A stretch of DNA of 64,000 nucleotides from Ehrlichia japonica (GCF_000632845.1 NZ_CP007474.1:434001-498000), one strand, 5' to 3'. Positions 28,876 through 39,253 are shown, numbered from the stretch's first letter. Numbers and translations: made by a program. Notes: generated from the sequence alone by a model not told the origin.

Positions 28876-29097
28876 ATTGAGGTTATTTTAAAAAATCTAT
28901 TCTGTTGTATGGAGCATTATTACGTCTTGGATCGATATAAATTTTAATAAATTTGTAGATAAAAATTATTACTATGCTAAAATATGACTATACATTTCTT
29001 TCAAAGAATGGATTTTATACCTTATAAAAATTTAAATGAAAGACTTAAGTATGTTCTAAGATAATATCCTGCATTATCTAATGTGTTGAGGTAATAT

Positions 29098-32000
29098 ATG
29101 TTATTAAATGACACATATAAAGGTCAATCATTAATTAAGTTTCTTAGTTCTGTAATTCAAGAAGATAACATAAGGATGGAAAATCACTTTTTATACATTT
29201 ATGTGATGTATAAAAATGATAGTGAAAAGAAGAAAATTTTAAAATTTTTACCTTCTGATATTATAAAAGAAGATCTAGTAAATTGTAAATTTACAATAAG
29301 AAAATCAGATTTGATTTATTTAAAGACAAAATTTCGTAATCCATTTCGTTCAGCAGTTGGTGATAATGAATATAATGTTAGATTGATGATGTACTTAGTA
29401 TTTGAAGCAACAGATCTTTGGAAAACACACTGTTGTGATATTTATAATACTATAAAAGGCCCTTATCAACACGATCAGCGTGGAGGAGATAATTTTTTTC
29501 CACAATTAGTAGATTATGTATTTAGAAGTGAAGGATGTCCTGGAAGAATGAATGAAGATTGTATAAGAGATCTAATGCCTTTATGTTTTCCAAATCCAGA
29601 ATTATTAAAAGATAAATTATATATACGTTCTCATGGTAACTGTAGTGTTCTTCTGTCTGATACGAAAGATTATAAAGATAGCATTTTATTTAAAGTAGTG
29701 AATAAAAAATTGCAAATGCTGGACTTAGAAAGTACTAAACTATCTAATGATAGTGTACTGTTAAAAATACTAGATCAGAAAAAATGTTTAGAAAGTTTTC
29801 TTGATTGTCTATCACAGCTAAAATTTGGAAATGTCTTAATCATACCATTCTATGTATTTCAAGGTCTGTTAAATGTCTTAGCAAGTGATCAGGTAATAAT
29901 CAAAGAAATTGAAAATTTATTAAGAGAGCGTCAGCTATATCATATGGTTAGCTATATTGCGTATAAGTTTCTTCAAGATAAGAAACTATATTGTATTAAT
30001 TTGTGTAAAAAAGGGTTAGAGGAAGCACATAATATATATTGTAAATTATATGGAAATAATTTACCAGCAGATAGGTTAGCAATAGAAAACGCTATATCTA
30101 GTTTACAAAATGTGAAATTGAATATTACAGCAAATCTTGATTTTTTTATTAAGATGAATGGTAATAAGGGGATTTTACATGCTCAACAATATTTCAGGGG
30201 GTTAACTGCACTTATAGAATCAGAAATTAATTTTTTGAAAAAATTCAAAGATGTTTTAATGCTGGAAGATTTAGAATTTTTTTTTAAAGTTACTTGTAAA
30301 GATACACATGATGATATTAATCGACTGCTTACTGTTTATGATTTTTTTATGCAAAAGAAAATTGTTGACAGAAATGCAATATTAAAATTCACAAAAAAAG
30401 AACTTTCGGAATTAGCAAAATATGCGAATAGCATGGTACTTTTATTGAAAGAAATTGTAAGATATATGAACAATAACGTAAAAGTACAAAGTGTTGGCAA
30501 AAATTTCCTTACCCAAAGGGTAATTGGTTTTATAATAAATAATCACCCAATATTAAGTACACAATTACTAAAGAATGGGCAACTGATATCATCTATAGAT
30601 TTTTCTAAGTTACTTAATTCAATAGAATATGTTAATGGGAAGTGGATAATAAAAGAAGGAGAGAACAATAAATGGTTTTTATACCAGTTAAAATTACATC
30701 CATTAATGAATTATTTAGACATAGACATAAACTGTTTAAATGTTCCTAATGAGTTGTGGGATAAAGAGCTAAATGATAACAGGTTCTTTAGTATTTTACA
30801 GTGTATTGTGACAAGTAATTATACAGATAAAAAATTTATTTATGATATTAAAATTAGCAGATCTTTAAGGGTATTACAAATTTTATACGAGGCATCACAT
30901 TTTATACCATTTTCTTCTTTATGGCGTTATTATGTTAATCCTAATCGTTATCGTACTACACCAGGTTATGTAGTTAATAATGTTAAGGAAAAGCTATATA
31001 CAAGAAATAAGAAAATTCCTGTTACATCATTTTCAAGTAAAATTATAAAAGATCTCAAATTATGTAATTCTAAAGAAAGATTTATTCAGAGTTATTATGA
31101 AGCTAAGTTTTTAAAGAAAAGAATCCGTAAAGACAATAATATAGCAGGTAATTTTGAGAAGTTGAAAACGACATTGCTGTCTAATAAATTTATAGCTTAT
31201 GTACTTTTTGGTATTATTTTCGTTATTATGCTATTAAGTGTAATTATTGGTAGGGTGCTGACACATTTTAATATTCTGCCTGGTATTGTTATTAGTAAAC
31301 TTATTGATGGAATGCGGGGAATATTTGATACATTATTTGTAGTAGCAGGATTGGATACTGTCGTAGATAAGGTGTTAATTTTAATTTTAGATATGGCAGG
31401 TATTGTTGTTAGAGTACTTGATTTTATTCTTTTATGTGGTCTGTTCTCAGAATGTATAAGATTTATTATGAAGTTAATATGTTTAGTAGGTGAATATGTT
31501 TATAAAATGTGTAGCAATATTTATCAATCATTGAAAGTTTATGGATTTAAAGATTTATGTATTATTTTATTAAGCAAGATTTGGTTTTTTGCACAGAGAG
31601 AATCTAAAAGCTATAAGCAGCAAAGAGAATTTTATGAACAGAAATGTGATATTAATAGTGGTCTGATTGAAGCATTAGATCAGATATATGGTAGAACTAA
31701 GGTCAATGAGGATCTATTATCACGCATTAATAGTATGACACAGGAATTGTCGTCACAAATTGATCAAATTTTATGTGGTGGAAAGCCAAAACCTGAGTTT
31801 TTATTAAAAGAATTTGAATGTCATACCTCTCAGCTATCTCAAGATATGGTAAATAATGTCAATTATATCAAGTTAAAATATGAATTTTCTTATTTATTGA
31901 ATAATTATACGGAAAAAATTAGCTACTTTAATAGTACAGGCGGATTAAATATTTTAAATAATTTTCAAAAAAGAGCACAACTTTACGACAAGATTACTGC

Positions 32001-33258
32001 TGTTAATTTACAGACCAGATATTTCCAGAAGGATTCATGTATTAAAATATATAATGGAGAAGATATAAAGTATATATTTGCTAAACTAAATACCATGGGT
32101 AATCCTATAACAGTAGAATTGCTGGATGCGAAAATTGCATCGTTAAAATGGGCAATACATATGTTGGATGTTCATGATGTTTATAACATCAAAGATAGAT
32201 CAGAATCAGTATTTTTAAATACTAGGATAGATCATAGTATTACGGTAATGCTTTATGATTGTGTGTTAAGATTAGAAAATTATAGAAAACAGCTGCAATT
32301 TGGTAAATTAATTTCTAAGGAGTTTATAGATACTGATATTGATAGTAATTTTTCTCCATATATAAGAGATATATATTATATTTTGCAATCATTAGATGAT
32401 AATGAAATGCTTAATGGTCAGACAACAAGCATGAAAGTATTTGCTGATAACTTTTTCAATTCTAATAGCTTATTATTAAAAAAACCTTCAGATCAGGTTA
32501 AAGATTTAGCTAATTATATTAAAATTGATAAAGGGATAATATCTTGTATTTCTCGTGTTAAAAAATCTGTTTGTGAATTTATGGAATATTTTCAAGATCC
32601 AAAGAGTATTGCTATATCTTTTATATTATATTATTTACTTCGTTTAACAAATTCAATTACTCTGCTTAGTGTTGCTAATTATGTTACGCAGATAACAGAT
32701 CATGTACTAGATATGCTAATGTTAGAGGGATTATATGAGTATTTTACTTGCACTGACTTTGGAAGGTTATTGTTAGTTGAGTTCTATCAAAAAGGTATTT
32801 TATTTAAAGATGTGATGTTTATGTGTTCTGAATTTGACATAGGACTATTATGTAATAATGTACAAGCAGTTCAAGGTAGCTTGCACTGTCAAGATATTAA
32901 TTATTCTATATATTCATCTTCTTTTCATAGAGTAAATCTTGCTCAGAAAAGGATATCACAACTGATCAATGGATTTGTAGAAATTTTGTGTGAAGGGTTA
33001 TTTATAAAGGGAATACAGAAAGTTATTAACTGTTTCAAAAAGAAAATGATATACAATATTCAGTATTTTATATTACGTGAGAATATGATATCGAATTCAA
33101 TGTTGTTTAATGTAAAGTATATATCTGAATCTGATAGTCATTGTTTTACTGATATGAAAAAGTTGAATCTAGTACAAGAAATGAGTTGTAGTGATCAAAG
33201 AGGTGAGTTATCTCTTGGTAAGATAGACCATATGTTGAAACTAGATATTGATCGTTGA
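29098..33258 (+). CDS. Large protein of unknown function with central membrane segments
   Basis: 1386 aa; I do not recognise a family. A GAGG ribosome site precedes ATG at 29098. Residues 1-690 look soluble, with many helices, Lys and Leu, and several cysteines. Hydrophobic segments occur at about 698-718, 744-790 and 1170-1190. A heptad-like helical region at about 840-900 may form coiled coil. There is no N-terminal signal peptide. The next gene starts 57 bp downstream on the same strand, so the two are probably cotranscribed. It could be a lineage-specific surface or secreted protein, but nothing in the sequence proves that. Codon use and base composition match its neighbours. Confidence 0.8.
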   Translation: MLLNDTYKGQSLIKFLSSVIQEDNIRMENHFLYIYVMYKNDSEKKKILKFLPSDIIKEDLVNCKFTIRKSDLIYLKTKFRNPFRSAVGDNEYNVRLMMYLVFEATDLWKTHCCDIYNTIKGPYQHDQRGGDNFFPQLVDYVFRSEGCPGRMNEDCIRDLMPLCFPNPELLKDKLYIRSHGNCSVLLSDTKDYKDSILFKVVNKKLQMLDLESTKLSNDSVLLKILDQKKCLESFLDCLSQLKFGNVLIIPFYVFQGLLNVLASDQVIIKEIENLLRERQLYHMVSYIAYKFLQDKKLYCINLCKKGLEEAHNIYCKLYGNNLPADRLAIENAISSLQNVKLNITANLDFFIKMNGNKGILHAQQYFRGLTALIESEINFLKKFKDVLMLEDLEFFFKVTCKDTHDDINRLLTVYDFFMQKKIVDRNAILKFTKKELSELAKYANSMVLLLKEIVRYMNNNVKVQSVGKNFLTQRVIGFIINNHPILSTQLLKNGQLISSIDFSKLLNSIEYVNGKWIIKEGENNKWFLYQLKLHPLMNYLDIDINCLNVPNELWDKELNDNRFFSILQCIVTSNYTDKKFIYDIKISRSLRVLQILYEASHFIPFSSLWRYYVNPNRYRTTPGYVVNNVKEKLYTRNKKIPVTSFSSKIIKDLKLCNSKERFIQSYYEAKFLKKRIRKDNNIAGNFEKLKTTLLSNKFIAYVLFGIIFVIMLLSVIIGRVLTHFNILPGIVISKLIDGMRGIFDTLFVVAGLDTVVDKVLILILDMAGIVVRVLDFILLCGLFSECIRFIMKLICLVGEYVYKMCSNIYQSLKVYGFKDLCIILLSKIWFFAQRESKSYKQQREFYEQKCDINSGLIEALDQIYGRTKVNEDLLSRINSMTQELSSQIDQILCGGKPKPEFLLKEFECHTSQLSQDMVNNVNYIKLKYEFSYLLNNYTEKISYFNSTGGLNILNNFQKRAQLYDKITAVNLQTRYFQKDSCIKIYNGEDIKYIFAKLNTMGNPITVELLDAKIASLKWAIHMLDVHDVYNIKDRSESVFLNTRIDHSITVMLYDCVLRLENYRKQLQFGKLISKEFIDTDIDSNFSPYIRDIYYILQSLDDNEMLNGQTTSMKVFADNFFNSNSLLLKKPSDQVKDLANYIKIDKGIISCISRVKKSVCEFMEYFQDPKSIAISFILYYLLRLTNSITLLSVANYVTQITDHVLDMLMLEGLYEYFTCTDFGRLLLVEFYQKGILFKDVMFMCSEFDIGLLCNNVQAVQGSLHCQDINYSIYSSSFHRVNLAQKRISQLINGFVEILCEGLFIKGIQKVINCFKKKMIYNIQYFILRENMISNSMLFNVKYISESDSHCFTDMKKLNLVQEMSCSDQRGELSLGKIDHMLKLDIDR

Positions 33259-33314
33259 TTTATATTTCAGTAGTCCATTAGTCCATTTTCTTAGAATATT
33301 AATGGTATGTTTTT

Positions 33315-34649
33315 ATGATGAATGATGAGAATTATGATACAAAATCAGATAGCTTAAATGAATGCAGCAAAGAGAATGAAGATCATAATAATGTAGTTAG
33401 TAACATTCTTTATAACGTGGAGGCATTAGCATTTAATATTGATGAAGAAGGTGATTTTAAGGCTCTTGGTAGAATTAAGTTAGAAGACTTGGAAATTCAG
33501 GAATCTATTTTAGAGCTTGAAGGAGAGTTTAATAAATTTATTATAGAGCAAACTGGAGAATATAGTGAAGTTGTACAAGTTCATGAATATGATCATGATA
33601 TACCTACAAGTAAAATTGAGAATTTTGAGATAGAGGAATCTTTATTACAAAAAATATTAGGTTTCTTTAGTGAATTATGTCAGGAAAGTGAGGACTGTGT
33701 AGATATTAATTATGAACTTGATCCTTTGAGGCGTAAAAGGAAAAAGAAAAGGTTCATATTAGAATCCATTATAGAATTCTTAAAAAAGTTTTTACGTAGT
33801 GGTCGATCTCTTGACCTCAAAGAATTGTTAGATACGCAGATTTTAGAGTTACAAGAGGAATTAATAAATGAGTTGGATCCTGAACTAAGAGAATTATTAC
33901 AAAAAAGGTTAATGCTTCTTACAGAACTAAGAGCTCAAATGATTCAATTTGGTATAGGTTCTAAGCTACTTTTTCGCTTTTTTTTAATTGCGAGTTTTAT
34001 AAACTCTCTTATTGGATTACAACAAGATATTTCTACTACTCAGCAAAACATTAGGTCATCAGAAGTAGGCGGATTATTTCTACAAAAGAAGGATGAGAAA
34101 GCTTTTTATGGGGCTATTAATTCTCAAATGCTTGTTGTAGCTAATCCTACAAATGCCTTTGTATATGGTTATACACAAGATGTTTTTTATGGCAAGATAA
34201 ATGAAATATCTTATAAGTTTCATGATCAGTATTTTTTTGTCAGAGATACGTTATCTCAGCTAGGGTACGGGTACCAAGAAGGAGGTTTTCTTGCTGTAAC
34301 TGTCATAATGCATACAATAGATAGGGTTTTACAGAAGATAGTAAATCTTGTTAAACAAGCTGTTAATAAGTTGAATGCTTTTGAGCACTCCAGCTCCAGA
34401 GGAGCCTTTGATAATTCTAACTGTGTTAAACAACCTGTGAATACTGTAATCCATGCTCATACAAGACATATGAATTTTACTCATGATATTGTTACTAATT
34501 CTCAACACATTACTGGTCGTTTGTCATCTATGGATTATTATTGTGAGTTGAAATTTTCATATTCTGGGATTTATAATAATAGTTATCTAGACAGTGTAAG
34601 CGTAGAGCAATATAGTGTTCAGAGTACTGTAATGTCTCGTAGTTGTTAA
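33315..34649 (+). CDS. Protein of unknown function with basic patch and one membrane segment
   Basis: 444 aa, no family recognised. The N-terminal 135 residues are strongly acidic. A cluster RRKRKKKR at about 139-146 follows and looks like a nuclear localisation signal. Residues 150-212 are Leu/Glu-rich and probably coiled coil (ELQEELINELDPELRELLQK). A hydrophobic stretch (LLFRFFLIASFINSLIGL) is at about 217-234. The remainder is hydrophilic and His/Asn/Ser-rich. It follows the 1386-aa gene by 57 bp. An effector role is speculative. Confidence 0.75.
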   Translation: MMNDENYDTKSDSLNECSKENEDHNNVVSNILYNVEALAFNIDEEGDFKALGRIKLEDLEIQESILELEGEFNKFIIEQTGEYSEVVQVHEYDHDIPTSKIENFEIEESLLQKILGFFSELCQESEDCVDINYELDPLRRKRKKKRFILESIIEFLKKFLRSGRSLDLKELLDTQILELQEELINELDPELRELLQKRLMLLTELRAQMIQFGIGSKLLFRFFLIASFINSLIGLQQDISTTQQNIRSSEVGGLFLQKKDEKAFYGAINSQMLVVANPTNAFVYGYTQDVFYGKINEISYKFHDQYFFVRDTLSQLGYGYQEGGFLAVTVIMHTIDRVLQKIVNLVKQAVNKLNAFEHSSSRGAFDNSNCVKQPVNTVIHAHTRHMNFTHDIVTNSQHITGRLSSMDYYCELKFSYSGIYNNSYLDSVSVEQYSVQSTVMSRSC

Positions 34650-35078
34650 TTGCATTTGTAGAATATATTTATTGATAGTGATTTGTGTTTTAGTTGTTGG
34701 TATTTTAATTGTGATAATTAGTAAGATTTTTTATAATTTAAAATTTGTGATAGTGGTGATCTAGAAATATGCATGTCATGCAACTCGATGTTTAAAGTAG
34801 GTAATATTTCTAATGATTAGGTATATTTGCAATCGTATTACAAAGTGGTTAAAAGTGGTTATTTGATATGAGAGGATAAATACTTCTATTTTAATTCAGT
34901 TAAGTTGAGTCTGCAATTTTGGGTAATTTTCTTATGATGTGATAATTTTATAATTAATAATAGTATTCATGTAAAATAACATCAGATATACACTTGATAA
35001 ACTGTAAATATTACACTTTCTTGACATCAGTATTGCTGTTAGTTATACTCAAAGACGAGAGTTTCTGAATTTTATTGT
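34650..35078. other. Non-coding gap before lipA
   Basis: 429 bp without a gene; the lipA promoter sits near its end. A short duplicated GTGGTTA (about 34846-34861) is the only local repeat seen. Confidence 0.6.
35021..35049 (+). promoter_or_regulatory. Sigma-70-type promoter for lipA
   Basis: A perfect TTGACA (35021-35026), a 17-bp spacer and TATACT (35044-35049) give the best promoter match in the window. The predicted start is near 35056, about 23 bp before the lipA ATG. Confidence 0.75.
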
Positions 35079-35978
35079 ATGAGAAGTAAACCTGATTGGT
35101 TAAAAGTCAAAATGCCTACAGGAGATGCTTTTTATCAGATGCGTAATTTGATGAAGTTACGTAAATTAAACACTGTATGTGAAGAAGCAGCTTGTCCTAA
35201 TATTGGGGAGTGTTGGAATAAAAAACATGTAACAGTGATGATTTTGGGTTCTACGTGTACTAGAGCATGTGCATTTTGTAATGTTGCATCTGGAATTCCA
35301 GATAAGCTAGATCCTCATGAACCTCAAAATTTGGCTATAGCTATCAGTTCACTTAAACTTCAGCATGTTGTTATTACATCTGTAGATAGAGATGATTTGG
35401 CAGATGGTGGGGCTGGACATTTTGTAGAATGTATAGAAGAAATACGAAAGAAAGATCAGAATGTTACTATTGAAATATTAACTCCAGATTTTTTGAATAA
35501 ACATGGTGCAATTGACAAAGTTGCTGAAGCAGCTCCTGATGTATACAATCATAATATAGAAACTGTACCAAGATTATACGCAAAGATCAGGCCAAGAGCA
35601 CGTTATTTTCATTCTCTTTACTTGCTTAAAACAGTTAAATATAAAAATCCTAAAATATTTACTAAATCTGGAATAATGGTAGGGTTAGGTGAAACAAAAG
35701 AAGAAATATACCAAGTGATGAATGATTTGAGATCAGCGGATGTTGATTTTATAACAATTGGTCAATATTTACAACCTACTCCTAAACATGCTGTGATTGA
35801 TAGGTATGTAACTCCTGAAGAGTTTGATCATTATAAGTATGTTGCATACTCTAAGGGATTTTTAATGGTTGCTTCAGGGCCTTTAGTTAGGTCTTCATAT
35901 CATGCTGAAGAGGATTTTCAAAAATTAAAAGAGAATCGTGCTGCTATGTTAATTAATTCTGAAAGTAAGTCAAATTAG
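35079..35978 (+). CDS. lipA: Lipoyl synthase
   Basis: 299-aa radical SAM enzyme that inserts two sulfurs into octanoyl groups on lipoyl domains. The auxiliary cluster motif is [13 protein letters not shown] (residues about 35-47). The radical SAM motif is C-T-R-A-C-A-F-C near residue 61. The C-terminal R-S-S-Y-H-A-E-E supplies the conserved serine. Length is typical. A good promoter lies just upstream. Confidence 0.97.
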   Translation: MRSKPDWLKVKMPTGDAFYQMRNLMKLRKLNTVCEEAACPNIGECWNKKHVTVMILGSTCTRACAFCNVASGIPDKLDPHEPQNLAIAISSLKLQHVVITSVDRDDLADGGAGHFVECIEEIRKKDQNVTIEILTPDFLNKHGAIDKVAEAAPDVYNHNIETVPRLYAKIRPRARYFHSLYLLKTVKYKNPKIFTKSGIMVGLGETKEEIYQVMNDLRSADVDFITIGQYLQPTPKHAVIDRYVTPEEFDHYKYVAYSKGFLMVASGPLVRSSYHAEEDFQKLKENRAAMLINSESKSN

Positions 35979-36428
35979 GTATATATAATAAAATTTTATA
36001 TTTTTTATTAGTGCTAGTACCAATAAGATTTTTTTTATTAATTTCTTTATGAGGATACTGTGAGTCTTGGTACGATTATAGGTTTTTTATTAAATTAGTA
36101 TCAGTAGATGTAGCTTATTTGATGAAGTTTATATAATTAAGGAAAAAATGGTAGTATATATTAGGAGTAAATTGCTTTTTTTATTAGGTTAAGGGTATGA
36201 AATATTATGCTGATTGAAATAGATTTTTATTATATCACTAGAAAGTAAGAGGGGTAGGTTAGTAGAATTGTGGTATAGATCTGATATATTCTTATTATAG
36301 GGTTTGGGTGAGATATTATTAATATTTTTAAAAAGTTGAGCCATTTTATAATTGCATACGTTTAGTATGTTATTTTATATGAACTCTTGTGATATTTTTT
36401 GATACATCTTATAAGTTATTTTAATGTT
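35979..36428. other. Non-coding gap between lipA and tRNA-Arg
   Basis: 450 bp with no gene or clear hairpin. The only supported element is the tRNA promoter at its end. Confidence 0.6.
36387..36415 (+). promoter_or_regulatory. Candidate promoter for tRNA-Arg
   Basis: TTGTGA (36387-36392) and TATAAG (36410-36415) are 17 bp apart. The predicted start at about 36422 is 7 nt before the mature tRNA end. Confidence 0.52.
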
Positions 36429-36501
36429 GCACTTATAGCTCAGTGGATAGAGCGTTACCCTCCGGAGGTAAAGGTCGCAGGTTCAAATCCTGCTGAGTGC
36501 A
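36429..36501 (+). tRNA. tRNA-Arg, anticodon CCG
   Basis: A complete cloverleaf can be drawn. The acceptor stem is GCACTTA/TGAGTGC with one G-T pair, the D arm is GCTC-AGTGGATA-GAGC, and the anticodon arm is TTACC-CTCCGGA-GGTAA with CCG at positions 34-36 (reads CGG). The T arm is GCAGG-TTCAAAT-CCTGC, and A is the discriminator. CCA is not encoded. The gene is followed by a T-rich stretch. Confidence 0.95.
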
Positions 36502-36648
36502 CTTTGTTTTTTTCATGTTGTTATTAAATATTAATGTGAGAGGCAGTATTGTTATATTATATTTTGTTTTTGAATGCCCCTTACTAATAATACTTTTGTG
36601 AAGGCTAGTTTATAATTGTGGATGTATTGTCATTTATAGTTTGCCAAT

Positions 36649-37917
36649 TTAAAAAATGAAATGATCGAATTTTTTTCTTATAAAAGTTACTATAAGATTT
36701 AAAATTAATAACATTAAGAGTAGGGCTACTATGGCAATAGCAGCTAATTGAATAAATTCAATATGTGGGTTGCTTGCCCACATATATATTTGTACAGGTA
36801 ACACAGTTGTCGGATCAAGAAAATTCTTTGGAATATCAACTATGAATGCTACCATCCCGATCATTATTAATGGAGAAGATTCACCTAAAATTCTTGCTAT
36901 ACTTAGAATAGCACCTTGCATGATACCAGGTAATGCTATTGGAAATGAGTGATGTAAGATTACCTGCATATTTGATGTTCCTAATGAGAAAGCTGCATCT
37001 TTTACAGATGACGGTACTGCTGTGAATGCTTGTTTTGTAGCTATTACTAGATTTGGTAGCATCATCAAAGATAAAGTCATTCCACCTATAAGTGCTGATG
37101 AACGTGGTATGTTAAAGATATTAATATATATTGCTAGTCCTAAAATGCCAAATATGATTGACGGTACAGATGCAAGATTTGTTATACTAACTTCAATGAT
37201 AGAAGATATTTTATTTTTTGGTATGAGCTCACTTAAGCATATACCTGATGTAATACCTATGGGTAATGCAAATGTTAAACATATAATTATTGTAAACATA
37301 GATCCTATTAGTGATCCAATTATACCAGTATTTTCAGGAGATCTAGAGTTATACTTTGTAAACAATGCATCATTAAAAGATACTTTTATTCTGTTATTGT
37401 CCTGTAATTTTGTAATAATTTTTTTATATACTGGATGGTTTATATTTTTACCTTTGATAATTTTATTGAATGTAGTGGAAGATTTAAACCACATGTTAAA
37501 TTTAGTGATTTTTGGATTTTTGGATATAAAATCTGCTAAATTGTAATGTGCTGTGTCATTTATTATACTATAAATAATTTTTTTATTATCAAGATTTGAA
37601 AAATCTATAACATCTGAAAATGATTCTTCTAAAGATTGATGGATGAGATCTATCAAATTACTTCTGAGTGTTAATTTGTTCTGTTGCTCTATAGTATCAC
37701 TAGTGATTTTTATTGGTAGCAAAACTTTTGTTGTTGTTAATGCGTTATATCCATTGTTGACGATGCTTCCTAAAATTATAAAAAGTATACCTAAAGAAGT
37801 GGTAAGTGCAGTCATTGATAGGATTGATAAAATACGATCTTTCCTGTTTTTTAAGGATATACGGGAAGTAATGTTACGATACTTTAGTAGCTTACCTAAT
37901 CTTTTTCGTATGTTCAT
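36649..37917 (-). CDS. pstA: Phosphate ABC transporter permease PstA
   Basis: 422-aa inner-membrane permease of the high-affinity phosphate importer. The binding-protein-dependent transport domain fills the C-terminal two thirds, with six helices starting near IGSLIGSMFTIIICLTFALP. The EAA loop contains VKDAAFSLGTSNMQVILHHS. It is longer than E. coli PstA (296) because of an N-terminal region with one helix and a periplasmic loop (DUF3333-like), normal for alphaproteobacteria. pstB, pstC and pstS are not adjacent, so the operon has been dispersed. Confidence 0.92.
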   Translation of the reverse strand: MNIRKRLGKLLKYRNITSRISLKNRKDRILSILSMTALTTSLGILFIILGSIVNNGYNALTTTKVLLPIKITSDTIEQQNKLTLRSNLIDLIHQSLEESFSDVIDFSNLDNKKIIYSIINDTAHYNLADFISKNPKITKFNMWFKSSTTFNKIIKGKNINHPVYKKIITKLQDNNRIKVSFNDALFTKYNSRSPENTGIIGSLIGSMFTIIICLTFALPIGITSGICLSELIPKNKISSIIEVSITNLASVPSIIFGILGLAIYINIFNIPRSSALIGGMTLSLMMLPNLVIATKQAFTAVPSSVKDAAFSLGTSNMQVILHHSFPIALPGIMQGAILSIARILGESSPLIMIGMVAFIVDIPKNFLDPTTVLPVQIYMWASNPHIEFIQLAAIAIVALLLMLLILNLIVTFIRKKFDHFIF

Positions 37918-38043
37918 GTTATTATAAATGTTAAACTTTACTATTATATATAGTTTTTAATTCTATCTGTGATTTTTTCTTATTAAAAGTATTTTTATGT
38001 AAAATGTAAATATATTAATTTGGTATAAGATTGAATTTTACTG

Positions 38044-38057
38044 TACTTAAATAAGTA
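38044..38057. promoter_or_regulatory. Inverted repeat in the sodB upstream region
   Basis: TACTTA-AA-TAAGTA is a perfect 6-bp inverted repeat with a 2-bp spacer. It lies 93 bp before the sodB start and just upstream of a TATAAT at 38066-38071. Its position suits an operator, but no regulator can be assigned from sequence alone. Confidence 0.4.
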
Positions 38058-38150
38058 TAGTGTAATATAATTGTGTGCATTTTAACTTTGCATACATTTT
38101 ATGTAGGGTTAGTATTCTTTTTAATTGTGTTTATTTTAACTAGAGGACAT

Positions 38151-38768
38151 ATGTTTACTTTACCAGAGCTTCCATATCAACAGAGTGATTTGATGCCATA
38201 TTTGAGTTTTGAAATATTAGGCTACCATTATAACAAACATCATCAAGGTTATGTTAATACTCTAAATACTCTTGTTGCAGGTACAGATTTTAGTAAGTGT
38301 ACTAATGAAGATTTACCCAAAATTATTAAAACTACATCTGGGGATTTAGGGTCTAAATCTATATTTAATAATGCTGGTCAAGTATGGAATCATAATTTTT
38401 ATTGGGAATCTATGAAGAAAAATGGTGGAGGATTTCCTACAGGAAAATTATTAGATAAAATAAATGAAGACTTTGGCAGTATGGATGATTTTAATAATGC
38501 TTTTATTAATGCTGGAAAAAGTCATTTTGGTAGTGGATGGGTATGGTTAGTTTTTGATATGAATGAACAAAAACTTAAGATTTTATGTACTAGCAATGGT
38601 GATACCCCTATTACACAATATCCTGGAACACATCCTTTATTAACTATGGATGTATGGGAACATGCTTATTATTTAGATTACTTTAATGTACGTCAGAATT
38701 ACATAGAAGCTTTTTTACAGCATTTGGTTAATTGGGATTTTGCAGCTCAGAAATTTTTAGAGATTTAG
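38151..38768 (+). CDS. sodB: Superoxide dismutase [Fe]
   Basis: 205 aa. Metal ligands are seen in LGYHYNKHHQGYVNTLN (first His), QVWNHNFYW (second His) and MDVWEHAYYLDYFN (Asp and His). The glutamine-type GQVWNHNF region and overall length indicate the iron enzyme. The frame is open from 38073, but AGAGGA immediately precedes ATG at 38151, and MFTLPELPY matches FeSOD starts. In Ehrlichia and Anaplasma, sodB is known to be cotranscribed with virB3, virB4 and virB6 genes. The order here is the same. Confidence 0.96.
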   Translation: MFTLPELPYQQSDLMPYLSFEILGYHYNKHHQGYVNTLNTLVAGTDFSKCTNEDLPKIIKTTSGDLGSKSIFNNAGQVWNHNFYWESMKKNGGGFPTGKLLDKINEDFGSMDDFNNAFINAGKSHFGSGWVWLVFDMNEQKLKILCTSNGDTPITQYPGTHPLLTMDVWEHAYYLDYFNVRQNYIEAFLQHLVNWDFAAQKFLEI

Positions 38769-39253
38769 TTTATTTCTCATTAGTGATAAATAATAAATTT
38801 GAATTACATGTAAGATTTTAATTCTTTATGGGTTACTATTTCATAAATTTTAAGATATTTAATATTATTTTATTGATTATTTAAATTATAGATATTACCT
38901 TGTTTTATATTAGTTAATGATACCTTTTAGCTTCAAATTAAAGGGTGTCATTCTTAAGTTTATATAATGAGATAATACTGTTTACGTTTTACCTCAGTTT
39001 TATATTAGTTAATGATACCTTTTAGTTTTAAATTAAAGGGTGTCATTCTTAAGTTTATATAATGAGGTAATGCTGTTTATATTTTATCTCATCTAAAATA
39101 AATGTTAAGGGTTAATGGTTTGTTAAATTGTTGTTGATACTTTTAATAGTTGAATGTGTGTCCCTTATATGGAAAGTTTAATTAGTAGAATTAAACACTA
39201 CATTATATGAAATTGCAGTCAGTGTTTAGGATATATTTGGGTGGTGTTTTATT
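38769..39253. other. sodB-virB3 intergenic region
   Basis: 485 bp between two genes of the same operon, unusually long. Its middle is a duplicated 95-bp element with a hairpin in each copy (38902-39091). The rest is AT-rich without visible function. Confidence 0.65.
38902..39091 (+). repeat. Tandem 2 x 95 bp element with a hairpin in each copy
   Basis: Copies begin at 38902 and 38997 (GTTTTATATTAGTTAATGAT in both). Each contains AATGATACCTTT and, after a loop, AAAGGGTGTCATT, which pair over 12 bp with one bulged G (38916-38952 and 39011-39047). The copies differ at only a few bases. The hairpins resemble weak terminators, but their T tails are short. Confidence 0.85.

Noticed and set aside
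36649-37927. Open frames on the plus strand opposite pstA
   Set aside because: The minus-strand frame is a full PstA with recognisable permease motifs; the plus-strand frames are shadows.
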